NCBI GenBank assembly: GCA_002917075.1 | Contig: NTMA01000013.1 | Coordinates: forward strand, 372,001-436,000 | Source of the DNA: Hawksworthiomyces lignivorus | Lineage: Eukaryota > Ascomycota > Sordariomycetes > Ophiostomatales > Ophiostomataceae | DNA length: 64,000 bases | Direction of reading: 5' to 3' | Shown: one piece after another, positions 58,779 to 64,000 of the stretch | Numbering within the stretch: position 1 is the stretch's first letter | Layout of the letters: every line of letters begins with the position of its first letter | The notes under the pieces: model-generated | The model's database searches: none | What the model saw: only the letters and a program-made list of their open reading frames with translations | What the model was told of the DNA's origin: nothing | Position numbers and translations under genes: made by a program

Positions 58779-60173
58779 TTACGTACTGTCGAGGGTCCAG
58801 TAGGGCCGGATGATTCCCTGCCAGGCGCCCTTGCCGGCCGTGTCGAGGCCGTCAGCGGCCAGGGGCACATCAATGTCCAGCCAATCGACGTCGAGGCCAG
58901 CCTCGGACAGGTGCAGCTCGACGGCGCGGGTGTAGACGTCGTAGCAGACGCGGCGGTCGGCGCCCAGGCCGTTGAAGAAGCCGAAGACGCCGCCGTCATC
59001 AAGCAGGCCCGGGATATAGTCGGTGAAGAAGCGGCGCAGCTCGGCGTAGTCCTCGCCAAAGGTGTCAAAGTAGATGGCGTCGTAGAGCTCGCCCTCGGCC
59101 AGCAGCTTGGGGCAGATGTCCTGCCAGCGGCCGCGGCAAACGCGGAAGGCGCCGGGCTCCGGACCGGCGGCCTCCCAGGCCGGGCCAAACTCGGCGGCGT
59201 GGTCAGAGGATTCAGATGCGGGAGCGGCGGCGGGGCTGCTGCTCTTTGCAGCAGCATCGATCCTCGCCAGCACGTCCGGGTGGGCCTCGATGATGTGGTG
59301 GCGGGCGGGCTTGCGGGCGGCGATGATGCTGTCGATGATGCCGAGGCCGAAGCCGATGTTGAGGACGCGCTTGCCCTGGCCCGCAGTGGCGGCGGCGCCA
59401 CCGTCGCTGCCGGCGCCCAGCAGCGCGTCCACGCTGCGCTGCATAATGTCCGTCTCCCAGGCCATCATGACGCCGTTGCCGGCGGCGTCGACCAGCTTGC
59501 CGTCGGCGAGGGTCAGGTGGGACTCCAGGTAGGGAGTGTCATCGGCAGCAGCGCCGTCTGCGTCTGCATCAGCGGCAGCGTCGGCATCAGCGTCAGCGTC
59601 AGCTTCAGCTTCTTTTGTCTCCTCTGCCTCGCCTGCCTCGCCGGCCTCACCCTCCTGCGCCTCTGCTCCGTCAGCGCCCTCTTCCATCTCCTCGTCCTCG
59701 TCCTCTTCGGCGCCCTCGGACCCCAGCTCCTCGTATCCGTCGAGCACGGCAAAGAGCATCTCGGCGCGCGTGCCCGCGCGCACCAGCTGCTCGTACAGGG
59801 CGCGCCGCTGTAGCCGCCAGGCCACGCAGCCGGGTGTCTCGTTGCGGTCATCGACGTCGTTCCAGATAGCCCCAGAGAACAGCAGCCGCTCGACCGTCTT
59901 GCGCGCCTCTTCTTCCACCTCGTCGCCACCGCTGCCACTGCTACCCTCAGCGTCCTCTGCAGGCGCAGTGGCGGCCGGGCCCGTCGACCGGATGGCCGCG
60001 TGCAGCGGCGTCTCGCCCGTAGTCGGGTCGCGGCAGCTGGCCTTGCCAGGCTCGTTCAGAAGCGACTTGAGAGCAGCATTGTCGTGGCGCCAGGCGGCGC
60101 GCAGGATGGCCTGGACGTCGTCGGGACAGTCCGGCGAGATGCGGGCGTCGATGCTGTCGGCGGGACTGGCCAT
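58779..60173 (-). CDS. RMT2: Protein arginine N-methyltransferase 2 (type IV, delta-N)
   Basis: SAM-dependent enzyme that methylates the delta nitrogen of arginine, in yeast on ribosomal protein uL11 (Rpl12). Single exon, 464 aa. The N-terminal third has ankyrin-like sequence (DDVQAILRAAWRHDNAALKS; GETPLHAAIR; SGAIWNDVDDRNETPGCVAW), as in Rmt2. The C-terminal Rossmann methyltransferase has ESHLTLADGKLVDAAGNGVM, SAM-binding VLNIGFGLGIIDS, HHIIEAHPDVL, YDAIYFDTFGEDYAEL and FGFFNGLGADRRVCYDVYTR, which match Rmt2. Between them lies a low-complexity acidic insert of Glu/Ala and then repeated Asp-Ala (about 59535-59710), not needed for the fold. Codons are very GC-rich. Start chosen as the first ATG giving the family N-terminus. 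Confidence 0.93.
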   Translation of the reverse strand: MASPADSIDARISPDCPDDVQAILRAAWRHDNAALKSLLNEPGKASCRDPTTGETPLHAAIRSTGPAATAPAEDAEGSSGSGGDEVEEEARKTVERLLFSGAIWNDVDDRNETPGCVAWRLQRRALYEQLVRAGTRAEMLFAVLDGYEELGSEGAEEDEDEEMEEGADGAEAQEGEAGEAGEAEETKEAEADADADADAAADADADGAAADDTPYLESHLTLADGKLVDAAGNGVMMAWETDIMQRSVDALLGAGSDGGAAATAGQGKRVLNIGFGLGIIDSIIAARKPARHHIIEAHPDVLARIDAAAKSSSPAAAPASESSDHAAEFGPAWEAAGPEPGAFRVCRGRWQDICPKLLAEGELYDAIYFDTFGEDYAELRRFFTDYIPGLLDDGGVFGFFNGLGADRRVCYDVYTRAVELHLSEAGLDVDWLDIDVPLAADGLDTAGKGAWQGIIRPYWTLDST

Positions 60174-62674
60174 TGTGTGAGGTTTATTTCTATATGATCG
60201 AGATTACGCGTTCAACACCTGAGAATGAGATGGCTGATTTGCTCCAATATGCACCATATACAAAGTGTCTTGTCTAGCTTCATGACGCTCGCACCGTTGA
60301 CGGTCTCAGGCTCCTGCGCTCCCACCTAATTTTTTTTTTACGCCGCCTTTTCGGTTTCTGCCGTCTTAATGGAGCAGAGCTGTGAAGTCTTGGACTAGCC
60401 CCTCCCCAGACACCGCCTGCCTAGGTTGGCTTCGCCGCTCTTGGTTAAGCCCAAGCCAGCCAACGAGGGCCTGGACCTTTTGCTTTTCGGTCCCTGAACA
60501 GCCACTACAGCAGCGACAGCTTGGTCTTGGTCGACCATCTCCATCAATTGAGCATGTGGAAGCTTGTTAAGCTATTCTCTGACACCAATTGAGTCTCCCA
60601 AATCCTAGAACAGCTCGTTAAGCAGTGTTGACAGAGCACTTACGGCATATTTCCTCCAGCATTGTTCCGGCTTACTTGCTGAGGTGCCCACATCGGTGTG
60701 CCTGGGTTTGGTGCTTCGTACGTAGGAAGTGCCTCACACTCATGGGAACAACAGATCCAATGGAAAGAGAAATAATTGAATCATCAAGACCATCCAGCAA
60801 TTTTTCTCGCGGCCATTCCATGGAAATGGTGTTCAGGGCTGCAAACGTCCTTGCAGACAATTATCCATTTTTTGCATCCTGTCACAGCTGTCCAACCTGC
60901 ACACGTGCTCCTGAGATGGCCTCCACAGTTGGATAGCCTCAAGAAGCGGGACAAAGCAAGCGGAGATCTATGGAACAAAGATACAAAGATCGGTACTGCA
61001 TCTCACGGCGTCCGAGACTGGGACAAGAGCATTCCTTCCCGCGTGCAAGTGCGGCACACTGGGCTCTTTTGGCCATTGAACCGGTTTTCTGCAATGTACG
61101 TGTACGGATTATGCACAATCTTCAGGTATTACTGCGGCCTTAAAGCCTATATCTCTTGAGAACGGGTACTATGTTCGTGCTCACCCGGACAGCCAAAGCT
61201 CTTCGTGTAAAAAGTGGATCCACAATGGGATTCTCTCCACTTAAATTCTCTTTTTTTTTGCGGGTGGATCGACGGGGCTCCTTTTTGGCCTTTCTGGTCC
61301 TTTTTTACTCACAGCCAGGTATGAAAGCGACCAATCACAAGCTCAGGCTAGCCAACGTGTCTCCCAAAATCCCTCGCCAGCGTCCGACAGCCTTGCAAAT
61401 GGTCCACGCTGTTGCCATTATCGCAGACCGGATGAAGTATAGTCAGCAACCCAGACGGTCTAAAAAGGGAGCTTCTTTGTTTGCCCCATATTAAAATCTT
61501 CTTGAGGCATGCTTTCCCTGCGCTACAGCTTGCTATAGAATACCCCGTAAAGGAAGCTAGAGATACGCCCTCTGTAATTATTAGACACTAATATACTACT
61601 GTAAGTACTTCCAGTACCTTTCAGATTTATCTCCCTGTCTATCTCTTCTTGGCAGTCTCTCCTTAGCTGTCTCTCGCTGGCTGCCTCGCCATCTTTACCA
61701 TCTCTCACCAAAAACACGCGCACAAACACACTCACAGACACAACCACCTCAACCACTGCATCCACCACATCCACCACATCGATCACATCCACCGCACGTA
61801 CAGCTGCTACCAGACTGTCTCATCTAGCACTCCTCTCTGTGCTCTGGATACCATTTTCAACACCTCACTTCCCTCCTCCACCACCTCCACATTTGCTTCA
61901 TCCTTGACCAGCAGTCCCGAAACACGGCTTCTTACTTGTCAATCCCTTCTTCTTCTTTTCTTTTACGTGATCCTCTTCCCCCCCATATATCCCACTTTCT
62001 TATTGTTAATATACTATAGCCCGATTTTTTTCTTTCTTCTTTTTCCTTCCCATTTTCGAATCCTCAGTCTTCCCGCACCTCATCCCTTGAAATTCATTCC
62101 GCGGCCCCGAATTGACAGCTGATTGACTCGCCTGCTGTCCTTCTCCTCATCGGCAACAAACTTTGGTCGATACCTGTTTCTTTTCCGAACTTTGCTTCTT
62201 ATGATCTAATTCATCTTCCGTGCGTGTTACCTTTTTCTTCACTTTTGCTTCATTTTTTTTTATTTTTAGGTTACCCAATTGCATTCTTTTTAAGCTTTCG
62301 CTCTTGTCTATTTCACATTCTTGTCTACTATATTTTCTGTAAACAAAAGTACCCGCTACTATATTTGTCGCCACGAAAAACCAAAGGAAGACAAAAAAAA
62401 AAAAAAAAAGAATACCTCCGTTTCATAGATACTCTCTCGTTTCCTCGTTATCTTCTGCACCCCGCGCGAATGCATCCAGCTTGGCTGCTGATTTGAAAAT
62501 CTCCCCTCAATGCTAATCATCGAAGACCTCAAAACACACAAGAGAACCTGGCAGCGCACTGCCAGCAACGCCACGACCCACACCGACCATTCCTTCAGGA
62601 CTGGCAGACACGGCAAAGACAGGAAAACCAGCAACGCCGGCAGCTCCTGGCGTGCCCCCCCTGGAATCGTCGTC
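60174..62674. promoter_or_regulatory. Divergent upstream region between RMT2 and VTC4
   Basis: 2.5 kb. The 900 bp before VTC4 are strongly pyrimidine-rich (about 61800-62260), followed by A17 at 62393-62409, suggesting a long promoter or leader. An open frame in phase with VTC4 runs back to 62510 but carries Thr/Arg-rich, non-conserved sequence before the SPX start. No gene recognised elsewhere. Confidence 0.45.
62393..62409. repeat. Homopolymer A17
   Basis: Seventeen A in a row 265 bp before the VTC4 start codon, at the end of a long pyrimidine-rich tract. It may lie in the 5' leader; no element recognised. Confidence 0.8.
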
Positions 62675-64000
62675 ATGAAGTTCGGCGATCAACTGCGCTC
62701 TAGCGTCATCCGTGAGTATGAGTGGTCCTACCTCAACTATGACGGCCTGAAGGACAAGCTCCGGTCCCCCAGCGGCCCCATCATCGAGGTCGGCGACGAT
62801 GCCGCTGCCGCTACTGGCGGCGCTGACGCGTCCTCTGCCGCTGCCCAGGGCAAGAAGCCCGCCAAGAAGGGTGCGGCAGCAGCCTCCAAGTTCGCGCCTT
62901 CCGGCAGGCCCCTGCATCCTCAGCGCGAATGGACCGAGGACGACGAGGCCGGCTTCGTGACCATGCTCGAGAACGAGCTCGAGAAGGTCCACCAGAAGCA
63001 GCAGGTCAAGGCCATCGAGATCCAGCGCATGATCGCCGTCAGCGACCGCGAGGTCAACGATGTCGTCAACCGCCTTCGTGAGCGCGGCACTGGCGCCGGT
63101 CCGAGCGAGGAGGAGTTCATGCTGCTCGAGGAGGACCTCAGCGACATCATTGCCGACGTGCACGATCTGGCCAAGTTCGTCCAGGTCAACTATACGGGCT
63201 TCTACAAGATCATCAAGAAGCACGACGTACGTAGCTGCCCTTCTCTCCGCTTCTATAAACGCAGATCAGCAGCTAGCAAAATAGACTAGAAAGCGACGTG
63301 GCTTGCTAACTTTGTGCTAGAAAATGACCGGATGGCATCTGAAGCCCGTCTTCGACACGCGCCTCAAGGCCAAGCCCTTCTATAAGGAGAACTACGACGC
63401 GTCTGTCGTGAAGCTGTCCAAGCTCTATGACCTCGTCCGCACGCGCGGCAACCCCGTCAAGGGTGACAGCAGCGCTGGTGGCTCCCAGGCCAACTTCGTC
63501 CGCCACACCACCAAGTACTGGGTGCACCCGGACAACGTGACCGAGCTCAAGCTGATCATTCTGAAGCACCTGCCTGTGCTGGTCTTCAACGCCAGCAAAG
63601 AGTTCGAGCAGGCCGACTCCGCCATCACTTCCATCTACTACGACAACCCGGACACCTGGGAACTGTATGAGGGCCGTCTGAAGAAGACCGAGGGTGCCGA
63701 GGCAATCCGTCTGCGTTGGTACGGCGGCATGCGCAGCGAGACCATCTTCGTCGAGCGCAAGACCCATCGCGAAGACTGGACCGGCGAGAAGTCTGTCAAG
63801 GCCCGCTTCTCGCTCAAGGAGAAGAATGTCAACGCGTACATGCGTGGCGAGCTGCTGCCGACTGCCATCTTCGAGAAGGCCCGCAAGGAGGGCAAGAAGT
63901 CCAAGAAGGCCATCGCCGAAGACGAGCGTTTGGCCGCTGAGATCCAGTACTCCGTTCTCAAGAAGGGCTACCGTCCCGTGTGCCGCTCCTTCTATAACCG
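62675..64000 (+). CDS. VTC4: Vacuolar transporter chaperone 4, polyphosphate polymerase (3' end outside window)
   Basis: Catalytic subunit of the vacuolar VTC complex, which makes polyphosphate from ATP and is controlled by inositol pyrophosphates through its SPX domain. Exons 62675-63226 and 63321-64000 (continuing), GTACGT...TAG intron, phase 0. The SPX domain starts [20 protein letters not shown] and ends [20 protein letters not shown]; an Ala/Lys-rich insert sits at about residues 45-80. The polymerase tunnel domain has [20 protein letters not shown] and [20 protein letters not shown]. The RLRWYGG and ERKTHRED motifs carry the Arg and Lys residues that hold substrate in Vtc4, which favours Vtc4 over the non-catalytic Vtc2/Vtc3. 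It runs off the window at CRSFYNR, so the C-terminal membrane domain is not seen. Divergent from RMT2. Confidence 0.92.

Noticed and set aside
58911..59813. 300-codon plus-strand frame opposite RMT2
   Set aside because: Antisense shadow of a GC-rich gene; no family features.
62510..62674. 55-codon upstream extension of VTC4
   Set aside because: Thr/Arg/Ser-rich and without homology to SPX proteins, which begin MKFG at 62675.
1..64000. tRNA genes, CRISPR arrays, biosynthetic cluster or intact transposon
   Set aside because: No cloverleaf with a convincing B-box, no spaced direct-repeat array, no synthase or transposase sequence was seen. Only homopolymers and one 13-bp tandem duplication were found.

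Overview
The window looks like nuclear DNA of a filamentous ascomycete (Pezizomycotina, probably a Sordariomycete). Most genes contain short introns with GT...AG ends and GCTAAC/CTGAC-like branch points a few nucleotides before the acceptor. Genes lie singly on both strands with 0.3-4 kb between them, and the protein set is fungal (Zn2Cys6 factor, Pil1/Lsp1 eisosome protein, Rmt2, Vtc4, Tel1, Mip1). All exon maps below were assembled by hand from splice signals, reading phase and remembered family features. No alignment or search was run. The species is not identified.

Layout. 0-5 kb: a mitochondrial ribosomal protein mL43 gene (minus, runs off the left edge) is divergent from the U1-70K splicing gene. 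MRT4 (60S assembly, minus) follows. 5.5-27.4 kb: a cullin-4 gene (minus), an eight-exon TEL1/ATM kinase gene of about 2959 codons (minus, 9.3-18.7 kb), the inner-ring nucleoporin gene NUP192 (plus), and a RING-finger SLX8-like ubiquitin ligase gene (minus) with a dense SQ repeat. 28-38 kb: triosephosphate isomerase, mitochondrial DNA polymerase gamma MIP1 and a membrane-anchored carboxylesterase, all plus. 38.4-42.4 kb: 4 kb without a recognisable gene, ending at a Zn2Cys6 transcription factor (42.4-44.9 kb). 46.6-53.8 kb, all minus: an Asp-nucleophile alpha/beta hydrolase, an eisosome Pil1/Lsp1-type gene whose first coding exon is only 5 nt, a small uncertain ORF, and the oligosaccharyltransferase subunit OST1. 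55.4-64 kb: hexokinase (plus) with a 1.3 kb first intron, RMT2 (minus), and VTC4 (plus, runs off the right edge).

Functional themes. Most of the window is housekeeping: mitochondrial translation and DNA replication (mL43, MIP1), splicing (U1-70K), ribosome assembly (MRT4, RMT2), glycolysis (TPI, HXK), N-glycosylation (OST1) and polyphosphate (VTC4). The most suggestive stretch is CUL4-TEL1-NUP192-SLX8-like. It joins two ubiquitin-ligase genes, the SQ/TQ-directed DNA-damage kinase and a nuclear-pore scaffold. In yeast, SUMO-targeted ligases act on damaged DNA at nuclear pores. Neighbourhood alone does not prove a functional link in a fungus, so this is offered as a hypothesis.

No tRNA, rRNA, CRISPR array, intact transposon or clear secondary-metabolite cluster was seen.
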